In this document: positions 49,803 through 61,556 of the stretch, piece by piece | Layout of the letters: every line of letters begins with the position of its first letter | How positions within the stretch are numbered: position 1 is the first letter of the stretch | Source: Liquidambar formosana | Taxonomy: Eukaryota > Streptophyta > Magnoliopsida > Saxifragales > Altingiaceae | Direction: 5' to 3' | Length of the DNA: 64,000 nt | Assembly: GCA_039720395.1 (NCBI GenBank) | Contig: CM077828.1 | Coordinates: 23,354,717 to 23,418,716, forward strand | The notes under the pieces: generated by a model | Told to the model about the DNA's origin: nothing | What the model saw: only the letters and a program-made list of their open reading frames with translations | Databases searched by the model: none | Program-made: the position numbers and the translations under genes

Positions 49803-50365
49803 AGAGCATCCGATCAGTATGTAAAGCCCCTATTTTAGTTTACTACTTTGGGGAAAAAAAAAAAAAGGTTATGTTTCATTGGTGGGGCTCAAGGGGCAGA
49901 TATATAGAAGTGTTTTATCATAGTGATGGCATTGAGGGGAGTGATCAGACTGATCTTACTATATATACATGTTTTATTATTGTTACTACTATTAACTTTG
50001 GTTCAATATTTTCATAGTTTGCAAATGCTCACCATGAAGAAAAACTATTTTAGTTAAATAAATTATTCAGAATGTCATAGACAAATAGTTACAGGATTTG
50101 TAGCTTTTAATCTGATGCGTGATCGAAGTGCATATGCCCTCCACTCGACCAAATAAGGCCACAAGTACTCTAGGTATGTACTATGACCCACCCACGACCT
50201 TGGACATGTCCTTCAATTCAACTAATGGAGTGGAAAAAATTGTGTCACCAATTGTTTGGCAAGGCAATATGGTAGCCCTTGGCCTGATTTTGGAACTTGG
50301 ATGGAGGAGGTCCCAGCATGTGGGAAAGAGCATTTTTTACTGGATTTGATTCTTTGTGTTTCTTG
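49803..50365. repeat. 3' flank of the kinase, interrupted by the viral insertion
   Basis: It matches 41262-41787 from the gene-less unit ('gcatatgccctccactc' at 50129 and 41461). The match breaks at 50366 and resumes at 61717, bracketing the endogenous virus. Confidence 0.8.
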
Positions 50366-50582
50366 GGGCCTTTTCCTTATGTATGGTCATTGACCAACCT
50401 TTTTCAAAAGATATGGCAAAAAGAAACTTAATTCCTTTTATAAGTTTTGAAAATTAAAAGTAGACCCAATAGATTTATAAATTCAAAGCCTTAAACCAAA
50501 AAGTCTTATAAAATTTTAGTTTAAGATACAGAATTTAAGACTTTTCAATAGAGACCTTAGAAACCTCACGATCCTTAAAGAT

Positions 50583-50594
50583 TGGTATCAGAGC
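50583..50594 (+). promoter_or_regulatory. Viral minus-strand primer-binding site (tRNA-iMet)
   Basis: TGGTATCAGAGC is the complement of the 3' end of plant initiator tRNA-Met, the primer site used by caulimovirids. It lies about 110 bp before the first degenerate ORF. It is not a tRNA gene; no cloverleaf is present. Confidence 0.85.
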
Positions 50595-50696
50595 CTCGTT
50601 TGAAGAACAAATAAATCTGGCTTTATGTTGTTATATTCTAAGATTAGAAATTTAGACCAAAGTAATCTAGAATATTTAACTATACCCCAAGACGAT

Positions 50697-52080
50697 GAAT
50701 ATTTGTTGATTTAATAATCAACCTGGATGTAATCATTTAAACCATATGGACACCAGAGAAGTAGGAAATAAACAAGTTGTAGCAGCTATTTTAAATAAGA
50801 TCAATAGTAGACTCTAAACAGTGGAATACATTAGCTCAAGTTAATATAATAGATATTGTTAAAGAAATAGATATTGTTAATAAAAGAACAATAATTTAAA
50901 TACAGATTTAGAAGATTTTGATAATCAAATACCATTAGACTTAAGTGAAGTTCTTGAGACAATCTTAGAAAATTCTAAGAAAATTTTAGAAAAAGAAGAC
51001 TTGCTAGAAGTTATAGTCAAGAGAATTATAAGAGAAGAGTTTAAATAGATCGAGACTATAAGAGAAATAAAAAGTAATATAGAACATATTAAGAAAGTTC
51101 TTGGAAGCTGAAAAATGGATATAAATCTTTGGAAATTTAGCAATGCTGAACCTGTAAGATATCCACCTTCACAAACCTTGGAAGACATCATTAAAGAAAT
51201 TAATAGACTTTCTGAGGAAGATAGAGAATGGGTTAAGTGAACTACTCAACAGCAATCAGAAATGACTAGAGATATTGTCCGAGGAGGAAATTGGATCGCA
51301 TCTAGATTAGTAATAATGTTCTAACAACTTAATAAATTTGAGACAGACATAAAAAAAATGATTTAGAAGCAAACGTAAAGGACTCCATGATCTTTATACA
51401 TACTTTACAGACTTTCATCAAAAGTTAGCCAAAGAATTAAAGAGACAAGATGAAAATAGACGTTCAAAAGGAAATCTAATTAGAAAAATAATAGAAAAAA
51501 GTAATAATGATTATAAAGATATTAATGAAAATTTAATACATACTCTTGAAGAATTTGTTAAAGTATTTAGTTAACAAGAAAACTTGAATAAAGAATACAT
51601 TGACAAAGCGTTCAGTTAAAAACCTCCGAGCAAAGGAATCTAGACTTAAAACAAATCATAGGAAATATGATTAATGAAATAGAAAATCAAAGGATTGATT
51701 TAGACCATGGATATAAAGTAATCCAACAAGACTTAATAAATTTAAAAGACCAACAAAAGAAAATAGATGAAGAAAATAAAACTGTAAAAATTAAAAATGA
51801 TTGAAATAATAAAAGATGGTTAGACACTATATATTCAAAGATAAACGAAGAATCTAAGACCATTCAAAAGATAATATCATCAACTCCAAAGAATAATGAT
51901 AAAATATTAGAAATTCAAAGACTAATAAATGAATTTAAGACTGAAACTCTATCTAATATAGAAAAAATAAATCTATCATCTTGCAAGCTCAATTTAGAAG
52001 ATATAAAATCTCTGGAAAAACCAATAGAAAATTAGAGGACCAATTCTAGAAACACTAGAATTATAAATGATGGAAAAGAC
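50697..52080 (+). pseudogene. Viral 5' ORF(s), Lys/Glu-rich, heavily interrupted
   Basis: Short open pieces separated by stops and frame changes, rich in K, E, I and N, with coiled-coil character. One piece begins at 51117 (MDINLWKFSN). Several caulimovirid genera have a small ORF and a virion-associated coiled-coil protein at this position, but no family motif is clear enough to name one. Confidence 0.45.
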
Positions 52081-52137
52081 AGAACTTTAAGCTTCAAATC
52101 AGAAGAGACGACTTTAGGAGAAACTAGATTCTTAATA

Positions 52138-52887
52138 ATGAAAAGATTAAAAAGAGAGACCGTTAACTTACGTTTTCAATTCAAAGAAAAAGCATATCCA
52201 ACAAAATCTCTAAATTGGAAAGAATTTAGAGAGGTTGATTGGAAAACTACTCAAGACTACTTTAAAAGAGGAGAATTACCTCCTATGAGATATGCTAACA
52301 TCTTTATAGAAGGATATAGACCTAAGGGTCCTACTTATGATATTACAAGTTATAGTCAACTTATATGAGTAACACAAAAGACAGAAAAGATTCAAATTTT
52401 TCCTAATGAATGGATTGAAAGAAAAGGCCTAAAACAAGGATACCCATTCATAACGATTGGGTTATTTCAAGCTAGAATCCAAGGATTACATAAGCCTTCA
52501 GATGGATTATTAATCATAAAAAGTCTTACAGAAGAAAGATGGACTAACTTTCATCAAAAACTTATTAGATTAGCTCAGTTACAATTTGCAAACAATCTAG
52601 CTTACTTCAATGTAATTCTTGGATTTACAAGCCCAATTGAAGCAGCTAGTAATATTAAACTTTGTGTAACTACAAAGGGTTACGAAGGATTTAATACGAG
52701 ATATGGAAATATGACAATACACTATCAGATGTGTGTCATGTTCCACCAAAAAGATAGTCACGAAATGATTTCTGAAATAGCTAGAGGTCGAATTAATGAA
52801 CAGATCTTAGTCAAAGATAGTCAACACGACCATAATGTTACCTATGGTGTGAGAAATACAGGAGAAATGTTTAATAACCTTTAAGAC
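52138..52887 (+). pseudogene. Viral movement-protein-like region
   Basis: An open frame from 52138 meets TGA at 52366 and continues readable to about 52883. It lies directly upstream of the coat-protein region, as in caulimovirid polyproteins. Recognisable parts are the hydrophobic segment around 52441-52500 (GYPFITIGLFQARIQGL) and 'YGVRNTGEMF' near 52850. Assignment as 30K-type movement protein rests on position and general pattern. Confidence 0.5.
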
Positions 52888-53123
52888 TTATGGACTTTTG
52901 AAAAAGTATCTCCAAAAGAGCTAATACAACCACACATAAAGTATCTACATGAAGATCCTGAAACTGGAATACAAATGGATAAACCAAAATATGTAGACAA
53001 AAAAAAAAAACTTGAAACTATAAGCCAAACAGCTCAACGTTTCCTTTTTAGTTGCTTTGAAGAAGGAGAATCCTCTAGAGCAACACAGCACCAGCGTAGT
53101 GGTAAACATAGTATAGATTCAAA

Positions 53124-54714
53124 ATGTCTCATAGTATAGACCTAGAAGCACAACCTGATGAAGAAAAAGAAAGAAAAGCAAAGATTAGATCAAAAATTAA
53201 AATACAAAACCTTGGAAAAAGCCCTACAAAAGACGAAGAAAGAATTTTTAATTCATATATGAGAAGGACAAGGTCTAGTAAATTTTACACGTTTCGACTA
53301 GAGACACCCTTAAATGTAGACAAAAATGGGAAGAATTAGGAAGAGCTAAGACCCTAGAAGAAGCCCTAGAAGCCTTAAATATAGAGAAACCAATAAAACA
53401 AAGGGTAGAAATTACTCTAGAAGAAAAAGAAGAAGTAAAAGATATAAAACCAATTAGATGACAAGTAGAGTAACTAGAATCATCGAATTACGAATCTTAT
53501 AAAGATACAATAAATATTCCTAAATATCAAAAGACAATTACCACTAAACCAAGCTTTGTAAAAGGACTACCTACGAGAGAAAGAGAATATTATGAAGTAA
53601 GGCATATGACTAAAGAAGTCATAAATCCTTTAGGCATGTACTTAAATTTAGACAATGTACAAGACAAGACTAAAGCTCTCTCAGAATGGAGAGATCAAAT
53701 GAACATTTTTTGCAGCAAATCTAGACTGGACATCACAATCATGCCACGACTATGCAGAACAATCCCTTAGAGGAAATGTTAAGAATCACTTAAAAAATTT
53801 AAAAGAAAATCAAAATCCTGAAATAAAAGAACAGTTAGAAGCATGGAAAGAAAAATACGCTCAAAGTAGAACAGTTAATGGATATATAGAATTATTTGAG
53901 AAAGAATTTATTGGATATAACTACTTAACTAAAGCCTCAGAAAAAGAGACAACGAGAGTAAAATTAAGCTTACTAAGCATTTGTCAGATTAATAAAATTA
54001 TAGAATATTCAAATGAGTTTCAAACTTATTAGGATTGGGAAGGTTATAATAAAGAAAAGGCAGACAATTTAGGAGAAAGAATAAACTTTGCCATAGATTA
54101 TATAGAAGAAAAGAAGCTTAAGATTAGAGAAAATGAACTTATTAATTATGAGTTTAAACATCTACCCTCTATAAAAGATCAAAGAGGCATTCCTCCTACG
54201 CAATGGGGATGTGGAAGAAGCCCTAAATATTCTCCTAGAAAATTCCAAAAAAGAAGAAATAAGGAAATAACATTTCCAAAAAAGAGATATAGATTTAAAA
54301 AATCTAGAACCTTTAAAACTAAAGCTCCAGAAGAAAGGAAAGAATGGAGACGAAAAGGAAGATACTTTAAGAGAAATAAATCAAAGAAAAGAAAGATTCC
54401 AAACTATAGGAAAGAGAAGATTGATAAAAAAATCTAAAGTAGAATGTTGGACATGTGGAGAGAAAAATCACATAGCCCCTAACAGTCCAAAGAAGACTAA
54501 AGAAAGAAGAAGAGTAAATGTAATCAATGCAATTCTTGAAGAAGCAGATAAAAGAGACTTAGATATATTATATGAGACTAAAGAAGAAGAATTTCTAGAC
54601 AATAATTCAATTATTAGCATTGAAACTACAGAAACATGGAAAGAAGAAATAACTGAAAGATTAGAAGAATTAGAAATATCTGAAGATGAAATAGAAGAAG
54701 ATAGTTCTGAGTAA
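53124..54714 (+). pseudogene. Viral coat-protein region with damaged zinc knuckle
   Basis: Lys/Arg- and Glu-rich coding sequence with several frame breaks (open at 53124-53339, later pieces, then 54421-54714). At 54445 it has C-x2-C-x4-H, but the final cysteine codon of the CCHC knuckle is AGT (54484-54486), a serine. A strongly acidic tail follows, a common coat-protein feature. TAA ends the piece at 54712. Confidence 0.65.
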
Positions 54715-54942
54715 GAAAATTTTGACGAGCCTAAAATCTATGATAGTATAATGCTAATGTTTAGAAGAGAAACACTTGCAGAAATATTACTAGAAGAAAG
54801 GCAATATGAAAACCTTGAAGGAGAAGAGTTCATCTGTAGACCATGAAAATGGAAAGCAGAAAATGAATTCATTTTTCAAGATGTAGAAAAAGATAGACAA
54901 CCATTATGTTTAAGAAGTAATAAGAATAAATGTCAATTTGAT

Positions 54943-55911
54943 ATGAAAATTTCAAAGAGCAATTTTATCTGTGAATATGGTGGTTATGGAACAAAAAATA
55001 AACAATTTCAAGTCTATTTTGATTGTCCATTACACTATCATGAAAACTGTTTTCTCATTATGATAGAAAAATTTAGAGGATATAGCGATAGACAAAAGGT
55101 AGAAGAAAAACTTAAAGACTTCTATAAAGAAATAGAATATGCTAAAAGTCAAAGACAAGACAATGAAAATATACAGGAGCAAATAAGACGTTTAGAAAAA
55201 GGAAAAAATAAGATAGAAGAAATATCAGAAGAATCTAGTGATGAAGAACATTATCAAATCCCTATACAAGACAACTTAAAAAACAAAGGAATCAAAATTA
55301 ATTATCGCCAAAGACAAAGAGAAAAAGGAAAAATTTTATATACAGAATTAAACATAGAGCAACAAGATTTTAAAAAGACTCTAGCAGCATATTCGGACAC
55401 GGGAAGTACCGAATCAATGGTTAAGAAAGGAGTATTTCCAGATAATTTCATCAAAAAAGCATGTATACCAATCAAAGGAATTATAATAGATGGAACAGTC
55501 GTGAGTTTTGATCAGGTAACTACTCCTTTCAAAATCCAATTTGGAAAAGAAATCATTAGACATCAATTTTGGTTAGTAAAAGATTATACTTTTAATAGTG
55601 ACATACTATTAGGCAACGACTTTTTCTTGAAATATGAGCCTATATTTCTTAGCACTTCAGAAATAAAAAGTTCAATAGACCAAGAATTAGATACTTCTTT
55701 AATAGTTATGAGTGAGATTGAAGTTATTAAAAAACAGATCACCAAAGAAATACAACATTTATACCCTCAAAATCAAAGTCCGAGCAACAAGTGTGGTGAG
55801 GATATAAAAGATGAAAAAATAGAATTAGACGATTACAAAATTTCACTAGAACAGGAAATAGAACCTTTAAAGAAAAAATGCACTTGCCCAGATGGAAGAT
55901 GTTATAAATAG
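54943..55911 (+). pseudogene. Viral aspartic protease region
   Basis: The longest open piece of the virus, 322 codons. The active-site triad DTG is at 55396-55404 (residue 152, context YSDTGSTES). It is preceded by a coiled-coil-like acidic linker and followed by a typical 'DILLGNDFFLKYEPI' flap-region motif near 55605. It shares a frame with 54421-54714, and the two are separated by stops at 54712 and 54844. In caulimovirids this protease precedes the reverse transcriptase in one polyprotein. Confidence 0.8.
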
Positions 55912-55959
55912 ATAAATAAAATTCAAAAAGAAATAAACGAAAATTTTATTCTCCAACAA

Positions 55960-56880
55960 GTGTTAGAAGATAAAAAAAGAAAAGCAAAACATAACAAACT
56001 ACAAGAAATTAAAAACCTAATAAAACCTGCTTTGGGAACAAATCCAATAGCAACGTGGGAAAAAGATAAAGCAGAATGTGTTATCATACCCTTAGACCCA
56101 GATAGGATTGTTAATAGTAAACCAATAGCCTATAGTCATAAGGATAGACAAGAATTTATTAAGCAAATAGATGAGTTACTTTTACTCAAACTAATAAGAC
56201 CAAGTGTTAGTCTCCAACTCTTCGTAATAGTCCTGCATTCTTTATCGAAAATCATGCAGAAATTCTTAGAAAAAAGAAAATTATGGTCATAGACTACAGA
56301 GAATTAAATAAGAATTGTCAATTCAACTCCTATAAGATTCCAAATAAAGACATGTTAATAAACGTGATAGAAGGAAAAAATTGGTTTTCAAAGTTTGACT
56401 GTAAATCAGGCTTTTGGCAAATCAAGATGAACCAAAACAGTATCCCATGGACGACATTCTCAACCCCTCAAGGTAAGTATGAATGGTTAGTCATGCCATT
56501 TGGATATAAAAATGCTCCACGAGTATTTCAAAGACGAATGGATGATATATTTAGAGTTCATTCAGAATATTGTCTAGTATATAGATGATGTCCTTGTAGC
56601 AAATACAACTGAAGACGAACACTATAATCATTGTAGAAGTATAATGAAAAAATTTATTAAACATAGGTTAATTATTAGTGAAAGCAAGATGGTTCTTAAA
56701 TGAAATGAAATAGATTTTCTCGGTTTACATATCAAAGCAGGAAATATTAAGTTTCAAGACCATATTACGAGAAAGCTATTAGATTTCTTAGAAGACATTA
56801 AAACTAGAAAAGAGTTACAAAGCCTTTTAGGAATACTCAATTGTGCTGCTGACTTCTTAAAAGGAATAGCTCCAAAAGAA
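55960..56880 (+). pseudogene. Viral reverse transcriptase region
   Basis: The frame continues after a stop at 55909. The fingers/palm motifs are in 56283-56588 (MVIDYRELNK, FSKFDCKSGFWQIKM, MPFGYKNAPRVFQRRMDD). The YxDD catalytic box at about 56575-56590 is broken by a 2-bp loss that shifts the frame. A second frame change lies upstream near 56200-56280, and TGA occurs at 56701. The polymerase cannot be made from this copy. Confidence 0.85.
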
Positions 56881-56959
56881 CGAGTTTAACCACAAAATTA
56901 AAAGGAAAAGAGATTACAAATCCTTTTAAATGGACAGACTACGATAAGAAAGTGATTAG

Positions 56960-57400
56960 AGAAATAAAAGAAGTACAGAAAATTCCTCCATTAGACTTGC
57001 CAAATGCTGAAGATTACTTTATAATGGAAATAGATGCGTCTCAACATCAATGGGGCGTTATTTATTACGCAATCTGTTCTAAGACACAAAGTTGAAAGCT
57101 ATGCAGATATAGATCCGGAACTTCCATCCCAGCCGAGACTAATTACACTGCTCATAAGCGAGAAGTTTTAGCAGTTATTCGAAGAATAGAAAGATATGTC
57201 ATCTTTCTAAAGCCAAAAACCTTGACATTAATAACAGGTTCTTCTTATGTTAAAAATTTTAAAAATTTAGACTATTCAAAGACAAGATCTCAATGACTAA
57301 TTAGATAGCAAATCTATTTGAATGAATTTAGTTTTATAGTAGAGCACAAAAAAAAAAGGAAAGATGATGTTGTTCCTGATATATTAAGTTGAGACAAGAG
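56960..57400 (+). pseudogene. Viral RNase H region
   Basis: Starts around 56990 with the first catalytic aspartate context MEIDASQHQWG (57024-57056). It continues to a 'VLAVIRRIERYVIFLKPK' segment near 57167-57220 with frame breaks. Stops include one at 57390. Its position directly after the reverse transcriptase is as expected. Confidence 0.7.
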
Positions 57401-57419
57401 ATTTATTACAAATTGCTTC

Positions 57420-58684
57420 ACTAATTCGCATTGTTTTATGATGAGAACAGAAATGGAGAAAAAGACCATACGCGACAAAGAACGCAGATTCAACAGACTT
57501 AGCCCTATAGCCAGCACCTCCTATGGCTTCAGGAATTCAAATCCTGAAAAAATTAAAAAGACGGAAGAAGAAGACCAATTCAAACAAAGAAGACCTATAC
57601 TCTAGGAATTAGAAGAAATCATATTCCCTCCAGAAAAAGATTAGCAAGACGTAATAAGACTCAAATTCATAATCGGGGGATTATTTTATCCATGATTTGA
57701 TAGACGAAAACATTTTCCAGACCTTGAAAAATGGAGACACGAGTTTATAGACAAAGAACTCATGATGGGAGATGCATTGTGGTAGTTTTATGCCAATACA
57801 ATACATGCCACGTTCAGACAGACTCTAGTCTCAGCTCTTCGCTATATGCGAAATGTTAGACTCGAAAAAGAAGGAGAAGGTAATCTTCTAGATCTTGAAG
57901 ATGACTCTAGCATAGCTAGTAGATATCCTGATGAATACTTCAAGAAACCTAAGACGAACTTCATCAAAGATTCAAAAGACTTCCTACTATTTCTTATGCA
58001 GAAGTAGTTCAGACAAAAGATTTAGACCATAGAACTTAAAAAAAGAAGTACGGCAAAATTAACTACCTTGTTAACTATAAGATAACAATATTTCATGAAC
58101 CGTGTCCTATTTTGCAAGAAGAAATTCATGATATTTAGAGTTATTTTAATTGCTTCTCTCAAGACATTATGCCAGAAGGTAAACACCCTGTAAGAGGCGT
58201 CTGTCCAGAATGGTCGATGGGGTATGTTTATTGTGCAGATGGAAACAAAGATGTTAAAAGATTTATGTTCGAAAATGGATTAATTGCTTTAATTAAAGTT
58301 AATAAATCCATAGCAAAAGTAGATTTTCTTGAAGACGAAGTACTTAGTCAATTAATGGTGATGGAAAACGATACTCTATTTTATATCAAAGTATTTTATT
58401 TAGGAAAGGTACCATTAGGAGATAATCAGATTTCGAGTTTTCACTTACTCAGGATCTTAGCAGATGATATTGATCCAGATTTCAATAATAATTATAAACC
58501 AAGGGTTATCTTTGATAATGACTTAATTAGACAAAGGATGGAGATAATAGACCAAATTACAGAAACATTACAAGAAAGACCTGCTTACTGGTACACTGCT
58601 TACCAAAGCAATAAATATCTCATGCAGTTCTCAAAACCTTATGGTAAAGAGATAGAGATAGAAAAGTATGAAAGGAATCGATAG
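57420..58684 (+). pseudogene. Viral 3' ORF of unknown function
   Basis: Readable pieces follow RNase H, with stops at several points in 57600-58140. The last 171 codons are open from 58169 to 58684 (starts MPEGKHPVRGVCPEW, ends near EIEKYERNR). The sequence is rich in charged residues and has no motif I recognise. In some genera this position holds a translation transactivator or an ORF 4 product, but I see no evidence to choose either. Confidence 0.5.
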
Positions 58685-58968
58685 ACCTCGATAGACTTAC
58701 CAATGGGTCTCCCCGAGGTAGCATGCCTAGCACTAAAGACAAAAAGAATCAGAAAAAGAATAATTAAAATCAATGACCTGCAAGAAAAGACAAAAGAAAA
58801 AAAATCTGCTTTCTGAAAAGCAAGATAATACTTTGCAGACCCCACGTGAAGAAAGAAGAGAGAAGCATGTAAAAAATTCAAACCAAAGGACACCATCCAA
58901 CTCATCGAAGGACGATGGAGAATCTTAAGAAGATGAGGATCCTAGAGCATTTGATGCTGAAAGACCTC

Positions 58969-59199
58969 TATAAAAGGATAAGAAGAAGAAGTGAGCCGGC
59001 AAGAGTCATCCTAGTTCCAGCTTTGTTCAAGCATTAGAAACTTAGTTCTTTTTTGTATTGAACCCCTTCTTTCTAATATTGTAATCTTTGAGTGTAGTCG
59101 TATATGCTAGATTAGTTATGTTCTAAGTCTACTCTAGTCCCTATAGGAGTAAGCTATATCATATGTATGTGTGTACCTAAGTTCCTTCACTGAAATAAA
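58969..59199 (+). promoter_or_regulatory. Viral promoter TATA box and poly(A) signal
   Basis: TATAAAAGG at 58969-58977 is followed by AATAAA at 59194-59199. A TATA box a little over 200 bp before a poly(A) signal is the usual caulimovirid arrangement for producing a terminally redundant pregenomic RNA. The stretch after it, to about 59540, is non-coding and leader-like. Confidence 0.65.
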
Positions 59200-59540
59200 A
59201 GTTTGTTTCATCCAACCTACGTTTCTATCAATATGTTCTGTTGCCTTTTGCTCTTAGACCATTTACTCTACTTTGGCCATAGTGAGCTGTTGATTGCCTT
59301 TATCTAGTTGCTAGTTATCCAATCAGCCGTGTGCAAGCATTGTAGTGTTAAGACCCTTTAGATTCTTGAAAGCAAATCTGTAAGGCGAAGACGAGTCCAC
59401 AACGAGGATCAGACGCGAACATAGGCAAGGAAAAGAAAAGAAAAAGAAGCGGAAGCTGCAGTGGACCATACCCACTCGGCATAGTAAACTTTTACATACT
59501 TATATTTGATATATGCTGAAACTAGGGGACACTTTAATTT

Positions 59541-59945
59541 ATGAATTGTATCTTTAAGGCTTGTGAATCTGAATCATCTACACCCAATACAATTAATAGT
59601 TTAAAAGAAGTTGTAAAAGAGGTATTAAAAAAGGGAGAAAAATACGATTATTATCCATATTTCAATAAAGAACTATTATACCTTAGAAAGACCTACTCTA
59701 AGCTTAGACATTATCCCACACCTGAAGTTTATGCTGAAATTCATTGTAGAGAATATATTCTAATAGACCATTGGAGAAATCTTAGAGTTAACTGCCAATT
59801 AGCTATAGAAATAGCAAAAACCCTTTTAGAAAATGATGGAGATGAAACTGACAAACAACAAAATAATGCTTCTATTCATCCAGCAAACATGATTACAAAG
59901 AGAAATCTGAAGAAATACAGAAAAGTAGGCTATTTGGGAGCCTAG
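59541..59945 (+). pseudogene. Viral ORF of unknown function, 3' part replaced by inserted DNA
   Basis: 134 codons starting MNCIFKACESES, with a Lys/Glu-rich, Tyr-rich body. From about 59847 (tgacaaacaac) the coding text appears to come from an inserted LTR-like sequence, so the true C-terminus is lost. No known domain was recognised. It lies after the promoter and leader, where a first viral ORF would be. Confidence 0.45.
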
Positions 59946-60157
59946 AAAGAGCAGGATAATGCTCTTTACAGAGAAAGAATTCTGTTTACAAAGAGAAATT
60001 ATCAGAAAACTGCTTCTAACAGCTAAAACAAGTCCTATTTATAGGAATCTAACCAACTAACAACTTGTAACCACTTCTAACAACTTCTAACTAACTAGTA
60101 ACTAACTCAAACTAACAAGTAACTAACTATAGAAGCTTCTATAACATACTAATACTG
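59847..60157 (-). mobile_element. Possible small solo LTR (TRIM-like) inside the virus
   Basis: The + strand runs from TGACAAACAACAAAA to ATACTGGACA, giving TG...CA ends. On the minus strand a TATA box (ctataaatagg) lies near 60041, followed by text typical of LTR 3' parts. The middle is rich in AACTAACT. No clear target duplication was found, so the exact ends are uncertain. Confidence 0.35.
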
Positions 60158-60173
60158 GACAGTATACTATAGT

Positions 60174-61556
60174 ATGCATCAATATGATAATTCAAGCACA
60201 TCAAAAAGTGCTGAAAAAAGACTCGAAAATTTTGTTAAAAGACATCAAATATCTATAGACAATATCACCCCAGAAGAAGTAGCAAAGATAATAGAAGACC
60301 AGTGGTTTAAACAGACCAAGTGGAACTTACAAGAAAAAAATTTTAAATTATTTAGACTAGATCTTAAGATTATTAATAAAAAAAACTTAGAGAAAAGAAA
60401 TTACCAATATACTCTAGTACGCTACTTAGCTTATGAGTGTATTGCCAGAATATAATCATTATGAAGAGAGGATTTGACCTTGACATCTCTAGGCATAGTA
60501 CGATACCTAGCTTTGACATAGATAACATATCATATTTACTCAACCTTAGAGGAGCTTATAACTACCTTACATCTATTTTAGAGTGGATAAAGCAGATAAG
60601 ACAATAGAGGCTATCTAAAATAGCTTAAGATTATCCAGAAACTATTGAAGCAATAAATAGACTACATTTTAGTTTAGGAAGAGTAGAGAGACTAATTAGA
60701 TTTATAAAAAAGAAAAGAATCTCCTTAACTTATCAAAGATTTGAAAAATTCTAGATTTTAGTATTAGTCAAGCTATAGACAACTTATTCCGTAATAAGTT
60801 TTCGATTTTATCGACCCTTTCTGATGTAGCATACAAAGAATTAGATTCAATAAGAGATATATTAATTTTACATCCAATTCGAGAATTTCATCAATATATT
60901 AACTAGCATACTAGTATTAAAAGACTTTTAATTGAAATATATAATTTTCCTAGAAAGCCTTTAAGTTTGCAACAAATTATAAATTTCAGTTAAATAGTAT
61001 ATGAGCATTTTTCTAGACTTTGTTCATTATTTAAGAACTAAAATAGACCCAAAAATTGATAGACTTAGTAAATAAATCAATATTAACAAAGAAGTAGAGA
61101 TAAAACATCTCTTAGAAAAGGTTGAAACCTTTACTTATTTAGACCACATAATTAATTGGCTCTGCACAGTCCAAAGAAGACTAACAGAGATAAGTAGAAT
61201 AGAAGATAAAGACGAAATCCTTAATATTCGTAACGAAATTCGCAGAAATATAAATCTAATAGTTTTTATAAGAAGAAAAAGAATTTGTCAGACTAATGAA
61301 AAGATTAAATCTATACCAAATTTTAATCTTAACCAAGCAAGAAACGATTTAGAACTAAAAAGACATTGGATATTAGGAATTCTATCAAATTATGGAGATG
61401 ACGAATTAGACTTAATAAGAAACGATTGGATTTTAATATCTATTCATCAATTTAACAGAAAACTAAAAAAAAAGTATAATTTAGATAGACCTCTCATTAT
61501 TATAAACGATTCTCCAAGCAAATCCCTTACTTTACAAGAAGTATTTGTGCAACAAT
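60174..61556 (+). pseudogene. Viral ORF series of unknown function
   Basis: Readable coding-type DNA with stops: 60174-60455 is open (MHQYDNSSTSKSAEKRLENF), another piece starts at about 60462, and a further Lys/Asn-rich piece ends at about 61556 (LTLQEVFVQQ). The base composition is like the rest of the virus. No motif was recognised. Together with 59541-59945 it makes about 2 kb of coding sequence downstream of the viral promoter. Confidence 0.4.

Noticed and set aside
50583..50594. Fragment of an initiator tRNA-Met gene
   Set aside because: Only the 12-nt complement of the tRNA 3' end is present. Its position ahead of viral ORFs marks it as a primer-binding site.
50925..51191. Minus-strand 88-codon frame in the virus
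   Set aside because: Shadow of the A-rich coding strand of the degenerate viral 5' ORF.
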